Source of the DNA: Bacteroidales bacterium UBA3724
GTDB taxonomy: Bacteria; Bacteroidota; Bacteroidia; Bacteroidales; P3
Direction: 5' to 3'
NCBI GenBank assembly: GCA_002371315.1
Contig: DFHL01000033.1
Coordinates: forward strand, 18,597-35,010
Length of the DNA stretch: 16,414 nt
Positions 1-8,907 of this stretch are shown here, in pieces. Within the stretch, counting starts at the first letter, position 1, and the number at the start of each line of letters is the position of its first letter. Below the pieces are notes generated by a model that saw only the letters and a list, made by a program, of their open reading frames with translations, was not told the DNA's origin and did no database searches. A program made the position numbers and the translations under genes.

Positions 1-33
1 TACTGTACATATACTGTACATATACTGTACAAA
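1..33. repeat. Three tandem 11-bp repeats containing TGTACA
   Basis: Two identical units TACTGTACATA (1-11 and 12-22) are followed by a third, TACTGTACAAA (23-33). Each unit contains the palindrome TGTACA, so three palindromes recur about once per helical turn. The array starts at the first base of the window and may continue further left. It lies beyond the operon terminator, so it more likely belongs to the neighbouring locus: an operator, an iteron-like protein-binding array or a plain microsatellite. The sequence alone does not decide between these. Confidence 0.7.
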
Positions 34-242
34 TGACGGAGAAGGTGGCTTTGTGCGCTGGTTTATAGCGTGTTACGAGGTTTGTTGTGTCGCAGTGTGC
101 CAGTGTGTGTCAGGGCGTGTCATTTTTCGAGCCGGGAAGTCCGCACGTCCGAGTGGCATTTATTTTCCGGCAGAGTTTTTCAGTAGTGTTTTTCCAGCAG
201 TGCGACAGGTTGCAGGAATGTCGGGGAGGGTAGGTTTGGGAA

Positions 243-284
243 GTGCAAAAACAAAGAGGAAGCCTGTGCGGGGCTTCCTCTTTT
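243..284 (-). terminator. Rho-independent terminator of the dcw operon
   Basis: A perfect 12-bp inverted repeat (arms 253-264 and 272-283, core GAGGAAGCC/GGCTTCCTC) encloses a 7-base loop. Read on the minus strand, the hairpin is followed by CTTTGTTTTTG, a U-rich tail. It begins about 36 bases after the ftsZ stop codon, with nothing coding between. It is the only strong terminator-like structure noticed in the window, which fits transcription of the whole cluster ending here. A-tracts on the other flank could let it work partly in the opposite direction too. Confidence 0.9.
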
Positions 285-319
285 CGTATGATGTTTTCAA
301 AGATGTATTTCGGTCGCGA

Positions 320-2116
<1,797 letters not shown>

Positions 2117-2154
2117 ATACTTATTTCTTTGCAGGTGTGTGATTATCAGTTGGG

Positions 2155-2171
2155 TGCGCTATTTGTGCGCA
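2155..2171 (-). other. Small inverted repeat in the ftsZ leader
   Basis: TGCGC (2155-2159) and GCGCA (2167-2171) can pair around a 7-base A/T-rich loop, about 40 bases upstream of the ftsZ start. The stem is only 5 bp, so it may be chance. It is noted because the 152-bp ftsA-ftsZ gap is the largest between genes inside the operon and would be the natural place for separate control of ftsZ. Confidence 0.3.
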
Positions 2172-2232
2172 TTCTGCAAACCGATGTAAAATTACTTGAA
2201 AATATGCGATTTGCGTCTCTTTGTGCCTTTTT

Positions 2233-2252
2233 GTTTTCAACAAGTTTTCAAC
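2233..2252. repeat. Direct repeat GTTTTCAAC x2 in the ftsA-ftsZ gap
   Basis: The 9-mer GTTTTCAAC occurs at 2233-2241 and 2244-2252, one helical turn (11 bp) apart, just after the ftsA stop codon as transcribed. The spacing would suit a protein bound to one face of the DNA, but no known operator is recognised. Downstream of it on the minus strand, TAATTTTA resembles a Bacteroidota -7 element (TAnnTTTG) without a good -33 partner, so an internal ftsZ promoter is possible but unproven. Confidence 0.4.
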
Positions 2253-2268
2253 GTGTGGCATTGTGTGT

Positions 2269-3744
2269 CTACAAGTCGCGCTCTTCGTGACCTTCGTTGC
2301 GGATGGTGTCGTCGCCGAAGACGCGTCCGAAGTACTTGTCGATGGACTTCATAAACTGCTGTCCGAAGTTGGGCCGTTTGCCTGTCTTCTTGGTGGATTT
2401 CCTGGTGTCGTCGGTGTCGGGTTTTGCAGGCTCGGGCTTTTCTGCGGTCTCGGTCTCGGCTTCCTGGCCCGGAAGGTCGGCGAAGACGTCGTTGCTCGGG
2501 GTGTGCGTTTGGGGCGCTTCGTTCTGGACGGGTTCTTTTTCGACGTTGTCTTCGCACTCCTGGCTGTGGCGGCGGCGCTCGTCGAGCTCGTGGAATCCGT
2601 AGAGGACCAGTCCGATGCCGGTGGCATACATCGTGTTGATGATTTCGGGGTCGCAGTCTTTGTCGAGGTGCTCGTCGGGCAGTCCGATGCGGGTGTCGAT
2701 GCCGGTGATGAACTCGGTGAGTTCCTTGATGTGGCGCAGCTGTGCGCCGCCGCCGGTGAGGACGATTCCGGCAAAGATGTGCTTTTCGAGGTGCGATTTC
2801 TTGATTTCGTAGTCCACCTGCTCGAGGATGGTCTCGGTGCGTGCCTTGATGATGCCGGCCAGGGTGCGCATATTGATTTCGCGCGGGGGCTGGGTGCGCA
2901 GGCCGGGGATGGAGATGATGTCGTTTTCGCTGACGTTCTGCGGCAGGCAGGAGCCGAAGCGGGTTTTGAGGGTCTCGGCCTGGTCGCGCAGTATTTTGCA
3001 GCCTTCCTTGATGTCGGTGGTTATGGCGTTGCCGGCCAGGGGGAGCACGGTGGTGTGGCGGATGACGCCTTCGTGGAAGATGGCTATGTCGGTGGTGCCG
3101 CCGCCGATATCGACGAGCGCCACGCCGGCGTCGCGGTCGGTGTTGTCGAGCACGGCGTATGCCGACGCGATGGGTTCGAGCACAACGCCCTTGATGGCCA
3201 GTCCGGCGCGCTCGACGCTGTCGTGGATGTTGAGCAGGTTCATCGTGTTGCCGGTGACGATGTGGAAGTTGGCCTTGAGCTGCTTGCCGGCCACGCCCAC
3301 GGGCTCGACGTCGGGGCTCAGCTCCTCGCCGTCGACGACATAATTCTGCGGGAAGATGTGGATGAAGTCCTCGCCGGGATTGAGCAGGGTGTTGTGCTGC
3401 TCTTCGATCAGGCGGTCGACGTCTTCTTGCTCGATGTATTTGTGCTCGGAGGGGATGACGATGGTTCCCATATTCTGCCGGCTGTTGATGTGCTGGCCTG
3501 CGATGCCGACGTATACTTCGTGCACCGGGACTCCGGCTTGTTCGGAAGCCGCCTCGACGGCTTTCTGGATGGAGACGGCAGCGTCCTTGATGTTCTTGAC
3601 CACGCCGCGTTCGACGCCCTTGGACGGGGTTTTGCCGAATCCGATGATCTTGACTCTGTCGTTTTCAGCGCGTTTGCCGATGAAGCAGGCAATTTTGGTT
3701 GTGCCAATGTCCAGACCTACAATGATGTCATTTTCGTTGTTCAT
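2269..3744 (-). CDS. ftsA: Cell division protein FtsA
   Basis: FtsA is an actin-fold ATPase that anchors FtsZ to the inner face of the membrane and links the ring to the peptidoglycan synthases. The N-terminus carries the phosphate-1 motif GLDIGTTK (10-17). The phosphate-2 motif is VDIGGGTTDIAIF (211-223), the adenosine motif is LTGGGAQL (329-336), and the FtsA-specific 1C subdomain lies between roughly residues 85 and 165. After the fold ends near residue 390 there is a charged, Pro/Glu-rich linker of about 65 residues. A predicted amphipathic helix at about 459-478 (FGQQFMKSIDKYFGRVF) is the expected membrane-targeting sequence. At 491 residues it is longer than the roughly 420-residue E. 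coli protein, mainly through this linker. The start is 36 bp after ftsQ, and MNNENDIIVGLDIG gives the normal FtsA N-terminus. Confidence 0.97.
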   Translation of the reverse strand: MNNENDIIVGLDIGTTKIACFIGKRAENDRVKIIGFGKTPSKGVERGVVKNIKDAAVSIQKAVEAASEQAGVPVHEVYVGIAGQHINSRQNMGTIVIPSEHKYIEQEDVDRLIEEQHNTLLNPGEDFIHIFPQNYVVDGEELSPDVEPVGVAGKQLKANFHIVTGNTMNLLNIHDSVERAGLAIKGVVLEPIASAYAVLDNTDRDAGVALVDIGGGTTDIAIFHEGVIRHTTVLPLAGNAITTDIKEGCKILRDQAETLKTRFGSCLPQNVSENDIISIPGLRTQPPREINMRTLAGIIKARTETILEQVDYEIKKSHLEKHIFAGIVLTGGGAQLRHIKELTEFITGIDTRIGLPDEHLDKDCDPEIINTMYATGIGLVLYGFHELDERRRHSQECEDNVEKEPVQNEAPQTHTPSNDVFADLPGQEAETETAEKPEPAKPDTDDTRKSTKKTGKRPNFGQQFMKSIDKYFGRVFGDDTIRNEGHEERDL

Positions 3745-3780
3745 AAGATATATTTTTTTGATTCTTTGTTTTCGTGTTGC

Positions 3781-4560
3781 TTACTGTTTTTTGGTGCATA
3801 CCACCTGCCCGTTGTATTTGAGGCTGATGGACGAGTAGGTGTCCCATCCCACCTGGCTGATGCCTTGGTCGAAGAAGGACCAGAGGTTGCGGAATTTGCG
3901 GTCGAGCTGGCTGGTGTCGCCGACATTGACGGTGAGGTCGCCCAGCTTGGGTACGAGGAAGAGGTCGCCTTTTTCGCCGACGTTGACCTGGTCGAAGATG
4001 TCGCCATACTGCGGGTTGTCGTTGAGGAACGAGGCCAGGACCCATATTTTCAGCGGCGACGCGGGCTGGCGGTGGTTCGAGGTGTCGGCAAGGTCCATCG
4101 CCTGCGGGTGCCTGAGCCGTGGCTCCTCGAACGAGGTGCTGCCTACCAGGACGTGGCAATAGTGCTTGGCCGAGAGCGGCATACAGGTGCCCTGTCGGGA
4201 GATGTAGAACTCGTTGCCCTGATAGAACATACGCACGACAGGGGTGTGCTGCCGGACGGCGACGGTCAGTTTGCCGCCCGTGGTGACGTGCGCTTCGGCA
4301 TCGGCGACGTAGGGGTGCTGGCGCAGATGCTCTTCGACGGCTTTCCTGTCGAGGTCTTTGATGTCGGTCTTCTTCAAGCCAGGGAATGCCGACAGGAGCA
4401 GGCTGTCGACATCGTCGGGCGTCAGCAGGACGGCGGTGCCGTCGCGACTGACGCTGCATTCGAGGCCTCGCATAGTGGAATTCCTGCGTACGATGTGGAA
4501 TGTGGCCACTATGGCGACCAGAAGGACTGCGATGATTATATTTCTCAGGGTCGGTTTCAT
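3781..4560 (-). CDS. ftsQ: Cell division protein FtsQ (DivIB)
   Basis: FtsQ is a bitopic divisome protein that links early cytoplasmic and late periplasmic division proteins and, with FtsL-type partners, regulates FtsWI. It has a short cytoplasmic N-terminus, one membrane helix at about residues 6-24, then a periplasmic part. This contains a POTRA-like segment (about 30-110, including LKKTDIKDLD and HPYVADAEAHV) and the beta-domain (about 110-250, including TSQLDRKFRNLWSFF). Length (259 residues) is normal for Bacteroidota FtsQ. It starts 7 bp after murC ends and sits directly upstream of ftsA, the conserved murC-ftsQ-ftsA-ftsZ order of this phylum. Sequence conservation in this family is low, so the call rests on topology, fold-like motifs and position together. 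Confidence 0.93.
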   Translation of the reverse strand: MKPTLRNIIIAVLLVAIVATFHIVRRNSTMRGLECSVSRDGTAVLLTPDDVDSLLLSAFPGLKKTDIKDLDRKAVEEHLRQHPYVADAEAHVTTGGKLTVAVRQHTPVVRMFYQGNEFYISRQGTCMPLSAKHYCHVLVGSTSFEEPRLRHPQAMDLADTSNHRQPASPLKIWVLASFLNDNPQYGDIFDQVNVGEKGDLFLVPKLGDLTVNVGDTSQLDRKFRNLWSFFDQGISQVGWDTYSSISLKYNGQVVCTKKQ

Positions 4561-4567
4561 TGTGCTT

Positions 4568-5962
4568 CTATTCTTCTTTCAGCCTTTGCTCGAGGACGGG
4601 GACGAGGCGGTCGATGTCGCCGGCGCCCATAGTGACGACGATGTCGGGGCAAAGTGCTTCGACAAGGTCGGGGACCTGCTCGGCGCTGCAGAGGTATTTG
4701 TTCATAGTCTCCATCTTGCGCAGTATCATTCCCGACGAGACACCGGGGATGGGCTTCTCGCGTGCCGGATAGATGGGCATAAGAATGATTTCGTCGAGTG
4801 GCTTGAGGGCTTCGACAAATTCGTCGGCCAGGTCGCGCGTGCGGGAGTAGAGGTGGGGCTGGAAAACGCCGACAATGCGCTTGTCGGGATAAAGGTATTT
4901 GATGGACTCAATTGTGGCTGAGATTTCCTTGGGATGGTGGGCGTAGTCGTCGATGTAGACGATGTCCTTGTTTTTGACGCGGATGTCGAAGCGGCGGCGT
5001 ATGCCGGCAAAGGTTTTGAGACCGTTGCGCAGCTGGTATTCGTCAAGTCCGCAGGTCAGGGCCACCGCCGCGGCGGCGACGGCGTTTTCGACATTGTAAA
5101 GGCAGGAGTTCTGCAGCTCGATGTCGTAGAGCACCTTGTCGGGAGTGCGCAGGTCGAAGAAGATGTTGCCGTTGTAGTTGCGGACATTGATGGCGTAGTA
5201 GTCGGCCTCGATGGAACGTGCGGAGTAGGAGTGGCACTTGATTTCCTCGCTGATGTGCAGATGGTGGTCGTGCTCTTCGTCCTCATCATCGTCGTCGTGA
5301 TGGTGGCCGTGTTCGGCCAGGCCTTCCTTGAGGAACAGCGCACCTTCGGGGCTGGTCTGGTTGGCGTATTGCTGGAAGGCTTCGATGAGTTTTTCGTGCG
5401 TGCCGTAGATGTCGAGATGGTCGGGGTCGGTGGCGGTGATGACCGAGAAGTAGGGGTGGAGCTGCAGGAAGGAGCGGTCGTATTCGTCGGCCTCGACGAC
5501 TACATATTCGCTGTCGTTGTTGACGAGCAGGTTGCTGTCGAAATTCTTGGCTATGCCGCCCAGGAAGGCGCTGCAGCCGATGTCGCTCTTGTTGAGCAGA
5601 TGCGCAATCATAGCCGATGTGGTGGTCTTGCCGTGCGATCCGGCCACGCCGATGCATTTCTTGCCGCGTGTCAGCTCGCCCAGCATCTGCGAGCGTTTTT
5701 CCATCGGGATGCCCATTTTTTCGATGTGCTGGAATTCGCGTGTCTCTTTGGGCACGGCGGGGGTGTAGATCACCAAGTCGATGTTTTGCGGTATCAGGTC
5801 GGGGTTGTCCTCGTAGTGTATGGCAATGCCCTCGCTTTCAAGCTGCTTGGTCAGCGGGCTTTCCGTGCGGTCGTATCCGCTGACGGTGTGTCCGCCAAGT
5901 TTGAAGAAGCGTGCCAGCGCACTCATTCCTATGCCTCCTATGCCGAGAAAATAATAGTTCAT
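4568..5962 (-). CDS. murC: UDP-N-acetylmuramate--L-alanine ligase MurC
   Basis: MurC is the cytoplasmic ATP-dependent ligase that adds the first amino acid, L-Ala, to UDP-MurNAc. The N-terminal domain opens with GIGGIGMSALA (7-17) for UDP-MurNAc. The ATPase P-loop is GSHGKTTTS (108-116), followed by EADEYDRSF (157-165), TDPDHLDIYG (178-187), the C-terminal entry GIRRRFD (320-326) and DDYAHHPKE (338-346). Length is 464 residues, in the normal range. The frame is open upstream for 52 more codons, but those overlap murG and are not MurC-like; starting at 5962 gives the proper N-terminus MNYYFLGIGG. It lies 8 bp after murG. An unusual His/Asp/Glu-rich stretch at residues 218-236 (ten or so acidic residues flanked by seven His) interrupts the central domain after the LKEG segment, away from the catalytic motifs. 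Confidence 0.97.
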   Translation of the reverse strand: MNYYFLGIGGIGMSALARFFKLGGHTVSGYDRTESPLTKQLESEGIAIHYEDNPDLIPQNIDLVIYTPAVPKETREFQHIEKMGIPMEKRSQMLGELTRGKKCIGVAGSHGKTTTSAMIAHLLNKSDIGCSAFLGGIAKNFDSNLLVNNDSEYVVVEADEYDRSFLQLHPYFSVITATDPDHLDIYGTHEKLIEAFQQYANQTSPEGALFLKEGLAEHGHHHDDDDEDEEHDHHLHISEEIKCHSYSARSIEADYYAINVRNYNGNIFFDLRTPDKVLYDIELQNSCLYNVENAVAAAAVALTCGLDEYQLRNGLKTFAGIRRRFDIRVKNKDIVYIDDYAHHPKEISATIESIKYLYPDKRIVGVFQPHLYSRTRDLADEFVEALKPLDEIILMPIYPAREKPIPGVSSGMILRKMETMNKYLCSAEQVPDLVEALCPDIVVTMGAGDIDRLVPVLEQRLKEE

Positions 5963-5970
5963 TTTGATGT

Positions 5971-7089
5971 TTATTTTAGTGTTATTTTGTCGATCTCGTC
6001 GACGATTCTGTCGGCGGCCTTGTGCCGTGCCAACAGCTTTATGTTTTGAATCATAGCGTTCTGCTGCTCTTTGTCGTTGAGCAGGTTGACAGCGGCAGCG
6101 ATACCCTTGTCGCCGCATTCGGCGTCGCGAACCATTATCGCTGCCCCCTTGTCGACAAGAGCCATTGCGTTTTTGGTCTGGTGGTCTTCGGCCACGTTGG
6201 GCGAGGGGATGAGTATCACGGGTTTGCCTACAATGCAGAGCTCGCTTATGGCTATGGCACCGGCCCTCGAGACGATGATGTCGGCGGCGGCGTAGGCCAT
6301 ATCCATACGGGCTATGAACTTGTGTACCTTGATGTTGTTTCCGCAGACAGCGTCTTTTACGGCTTTGTCTGCAGTTTCGAACATCGTGTTGCCAGTTTGC
6401 CAGATGACTTGTATGTTGTTTTGTTCAAGAGTGTTGTCGTTGTTCAGGAGCCGGAGCATCATTTCGTTGATGCTTCGTGCTCCGAGGCTGCCGCCGACGA
6501 TTAGTATGACGCGGCTGTCGGCGTTCAGGCCGAAATGCGAGCGGCCCTCTTCGCGTGTTGTGGTCGAGTCTTCGATCTCGGCGCGAACGGGATTGCCGGT
6601 AAAGACGATTTTATTTTTTGGGAAAAAGCGTTCCATCCCGTCGTAGGCCACGCAGATTGTGCGTGCACCCTGTGCCAGCATCTTGTTGGTCAGGCCGGCG
6701 TAGGAGTTCTGCTCCTGCAGCAGGGTGGGGTAGCCCATCGAAGCGGCGGCTTTGAGGGTGGGCTCGCTGGCGAAACCGCCGACACCGACGACGATGTCTG
6801 GCTGGAAATCGCGTATCACTTTTTTAACTTTGCTGCGGCTTCGTATCATCTTGAACGGAAGCTGCAGGTTCTTGATGATGTTGCCCAGGGTCAGTTTGCG
6901 CTGCAGTCCGGCAATGGGCAGACCTATTATTTTGTAGCCTGCGGCTGGCACTTTGTCCATCTCCATACGTCCCTCGGCACCGACAAACAGTATTTCGGCG
7001 TCGGGATAACGCTTTTTGATTGCATTGGCTATTGCAATGGCTGGGAATATGTGGCCGCCGGTGCCGCCACCGCTGATTATCGCTTTCAT
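5971..7089 (-). CDS. murG: Lipid II synthase MurG (GlcNAc transferase)
   Basis: MurG is a peripheral membrane GT-B (family GT28) glycosyltransferase on the cytoplasmic face. It adds GlcNAc from UDP-GlcNAc to lipid I to make lipid II. Hallmarks are the N-terminal GGGTGGHIFPA (7-17), the lipid-I-domain motif GVGGFASEP (102-110), LQEQNSYAG (124-132) and GNPVR (165-169). The second domain has GGSLGARSIN (199-208) and the UDP-GlcNAc site SRAGAIAISEL (274-284), followed by PSPNVAEDHQTKNA (295-308), where the family usually has a similar Q/N-rich nucleotide contact. Length is 372 residues, normal. Its ATG overlaps the ftsW stop codon by 4 bases (ATGA), indicating translational coupling, so the lipid II flux genes ftsW and murG are expressed together. 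Confidence 0.97.
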   Translation of the reverse strand: MKAIISGGGTGGHIFPAIAIANAIKKRYPDAEILFVGAEGRMEMDKVPAAGYKIIGLPIAGLQRKLTLGNIIKNLQLPFKMIRSRSKVKKVIRDFQPDIVVGVGGFASEPTLKAAASMGYPTLLQEQNSYAGLTNKMLAQGARTICVAYDGMERFFPKNKIVFTGNPVRAEIEDSTTTREEGRSHFGLNADSRVILIVGGSLGARSINEMMLRLLNNDNTLEQNNIQVIWQTGNTMFETADKAVKDAVCGNNIKVHKFIARMDMAYAAADIIVSRAGAIAISELCIVGKPVILIPSPNVAEDHQTKNAMALVDKGAAIMVRDAECGDKGIAAAVNLLNDKEQQNAMIQNIKLLARHKAADRIVDEIDKITLK

Positions 7090-8336
7090 ATCTGTTTCTC
7101 CTCCTTGTTTTGTTCAATGTTGACTTCGGTTTGTGTTGCGGATGCTTTTGCCGGCGCGGCAAGGTGCTTTTCCTTTGCTTCGGCAAGGTTGTTGTCGTAG
7201 GCCACGGCCTGAATGATGCCAAGTGCCAGACCCATACAGATATAGGACGTTCCGCCCGAGCTTATGAATGGCAACGTCTGGCCTGTGACGGGCAGTGCCC
7301 CTACCGACACACTCATATGTATGGCAGCCTGTAGGAAGATCAGCGTTCCGAGCCCGATTACGGTCATACGTCCGAAATCGCCCCGGCATTTGATGGCTAT
7401 CTTTATGCATCGTATGTAAAGGTACACATACAGCAGAAATACAATGATTCCGCCGAACATACCGGTCTCTTCGACGATGATGGCATAGATGAGGTCGTTG
7501 TTGGCCTGCGTCATCAGGCGGGCTTGTATGGTCGAACCGATGCCTACGCCGAAAAAGCGGCCCGTCGCCACTGCCATACGTGCCATCGACTCTTGCGACA
7601 GCTCGTCTTCGTTGAAGTTCATCCACTTGTCTATTCGGCTGGTCCAGGTCTCGGAACGGGCCAGGAACGGTATGTTCATCTTCTCGCCGACTACCAGTGC
7701 CAATACTCCGACGATGACCAGCGTGAGTATCGTCAGGCGCCAATGATTGACGTTGATGGGCGCGATGCGCATCATCGCGAAGCACACCAGGAAGATGATT
7801 ATTGACGTAGACAGATTGTCGGATACAATCAGGCCGATGATGATGAACAAGGGAATCATTATGTTGCGCAGGGTTGGCCATTCCTTGAGGTTGTCCTTCT
7901 CTTGGGCCAACAGGCGTGCAAGGTAGACGATAATGATCACTTTGGCAAGTTCGGACGGCTGGAAGCGTATGTTGCCCGGCAGCAGCAGCCAGCGGCTCAT
8001 ACCCGAGCCGGCATCGTTTGTCTTGTGGCCTATGACGAGCACCGCTATCAGCAATACCACCGACAGCAGGTAGCCAAACCACGACAGGCGCGAAAACTTC
8101 CGATAGTCGAAATTGGACATCAATATAACCACGACAATCGTTGCAACGACAAACTCCAAGTGGCGGATGAACGCGTGCTCGGGGGTGGTGTTCGACGTTG
8201 CAGCCGAATAGCCGATGGAACTGAACACCGACACGAGCGAAATGACCACCAGGGCCAGGAAGATGAACCAGATGGCCTTGTCGCCCTTGAAGGGGTTCAG
8301 CAGCTTGCGTGATATGTTGTCCTTGGTCTTTGCCAT
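7086..8336 (-). CDS. ftsW: Septal SEDS glycosyltransferase FtsW
   Basis: FtsW is the polytopic SEDS enzyme that polymerises lipid II into septal glycan, working as a complex with FtsI. Multiple hydrophobic helices are visible from residue 22 to about 380. SEDS signatures are FQPSELAK (125-132), the segment NNDLIYAIIVEETG (279-292), whose Asp281 fits the catalytic Asp of the family, and PVTGQTLPFISSGGTS (349-364). The Arg/Trp-rich large extracellular loop contains WTSRIDKW (231-238). A hydrophilic cytoplasmic tail of about 35 residues follows. Length is 416 residues, normal. The start codon directly abuts the TAA of the upstream murD-like gene with no gap, and the end overlaps murG. FtsW rather than RodA is chosen because of its place between the murD slot and murG. 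Confidence 0.96.
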   Translation of the reverse strand: MAKTKDNISRKLLNPFKGDKAIWFIFLALVVISLVSVFSSIGYSAATSNTTPEHAFIRHLEFVVATIVVVILMSNFDYRKFSRLSWFGYLLSVVLLIAVLVIGHKTNDAGSGMSRWLLLPGNIRFQPSELAKVIIIVYLARLLAQEKDNLKEWPTLRNIMIPLFIIIGLIVSDNLSTSIIIFLVCFAMMRIAPINVNHWRLTILTLVIVGVLALVVGEKMNIPFLARSETWTSRIDKWMNFNEDELSQESMARMAVATGRFFGVGIGSTIQARLMTQANNDLIYAIIVEETGMFGGIIVFLLYVYLYIRCIKIAIKCRGDFGRMTVIGLGTLIFLQAAIHMSVSVGALPVTGQTLPFISSGGTSYICMGLALGIIQAVAYDNNLAEAKEKHLAAPAKASATQTEVNIEQNKEEKQI

Positions 8337-8879
8337 TTACAGTTCGTTGACCTCGTGTTTGAAAGTTTCTCCTTGTTCTTCGTACGAAATGCCGTTCTCG
8401 GCCGAAGGCGAGAATAGCACTTTGGTGTTCTCCTCGCTGCTGTAGAAAGCTTTAGTGACAGCTTCTGCCATCGTGTCGACCTGTATGATGTCCTTGACGA
8501 TGTCGCCGAAGACGGTCTGATACAGAGCCTTGTCGCCAAGGCAGATGATGCGCTCCACTTTGCTCTCGGCCAGGGCGCGCAGACGCTTGTATTCCGATGC
8601 CCTGTTGCTGCTGGTGACGCCGTTGGCAATCCATACTACCCGTCCTTCGACGGTCTCGAGCGCATACCACGTCGACAGAGGACTGCGCGAGGCAGCATCG
8701 TCAATGAACGATACGCCTTTGATGCGGGCCACAAACTCCAGCTTGTGGCGCATTTCGTCAATCAGGTTGAAGCAGGCTTTCAGGTGCTCGCTACGCAGCT
8801 TCTTCAGTTTTGAGCTGTCTATGCCTGCCAGCCCGTTGTGGGTTTTCTCCCTTCCTTGTGTTACAATTGTCTCGTACAT
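8337..8879 (-). CDS. MurD-derived C-terminal domain protein (no ATPase domain)
   Basis: This 180-residue gene occupies the place of murD between mraY and ftsW but encodes only the last third of MurD. From about residue 17 it follows the MurD domain 2/3 boundary and the C-terminal Rossmann-like domain in order: HKLEFVARIKGV (45-56), TWYALE (70-75), VERIICLGD (108-116), DTMAEAVTKA (135-144), VLFSP (154-158) and QGETFKHEV (169-177). The UDP-MurNAc-L-Ala domain and the P-loop ATPase domain are missing altogether, so it cannot be a working ligase alone. The usual D-SKATN motif reads DDAASRS (60-66), losing the conserved Lys and Thr, and the SPACAS-F motif near the end is also replaced. The frame is intact, begins 28 bp after mraY and ends flush against the ftsW ATG, so it looks expressed rather than decayed. 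Ancestry is clear from similarity and synteny; function is unknown (scaffold, regulator or vestige). Confidence 0.85.
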   Translation of the reverse strand: MYETIVTQGREKTHNGLAGIDSSKLKKLRSEHLKACFNLIDEMRHKLEFVARIKGVSFIDDAASRSPLSTWYALETVEGRVVWIANGVTSSNRASEYKRLRALAESKVERIICLGDKALYQTVFGDIVKDIIQVDTMAEAVTKAFYSSEENTKVLFSPSAENGISYEEQGETFKHEVNEL

Positions 8880-8907
8880 ATTTCAAAGATGTTTTATTCT
8901 ATGGTTA

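Larger units (their letters stand above)
1..319. other. Intergenic region downstream of ftsZ
   Basis: No credible gene is seen here. The region contains the 11-bp repeats at the left edge and the ftsZ terminator at about 243-284. Between them (roughly 40-240) the sequence is G/T-rich on the plus strand with no recognisable RNA gene, no Bacteroidota-type promoter (TAnnTTTG) and no coding potential that resembles a known protein. A plus-strand open frame starts here and runs on through ftsZ, but it is a shadow of the ftsZ codons. Confidence 0.6.

Noticed and set aside
1..33. LexA/SOS box
   Set aside because: The units are direct 11-bp repeats and do not form the long CTGT-N8-ACAG palindrome of the E. 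coli-type box.
2221..4632. Plus-strand open frame of 803 codons across ftsA and ftsQ
   Set aside because: It runs through two recognised genes and their gap, and the product is Val/Asp/Leu-rich low complexity. It is a shadow frame, not a gene.
4934..6049. Plus-strand open frame of 371 codons opposite murC
   Set aside because: Shadow of murC codons: Val/Asp/Gly-rich with no recognisable domain.
5963..6118. N-terminal extension of murC by 52 codons
   Set aside because: The extra residues are Arg/Gln-rich, overlap murG and do not match MurC. The ATG at 5962 gives the standard MurC N-terminus.
8880..8907. Remains of the missing MurD N-terminal domains between mraY and the short gene
   Set aside because: Only 28 bp are available and they are A/T-rich spacer. 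The missing domains are absent, not frameshifted.
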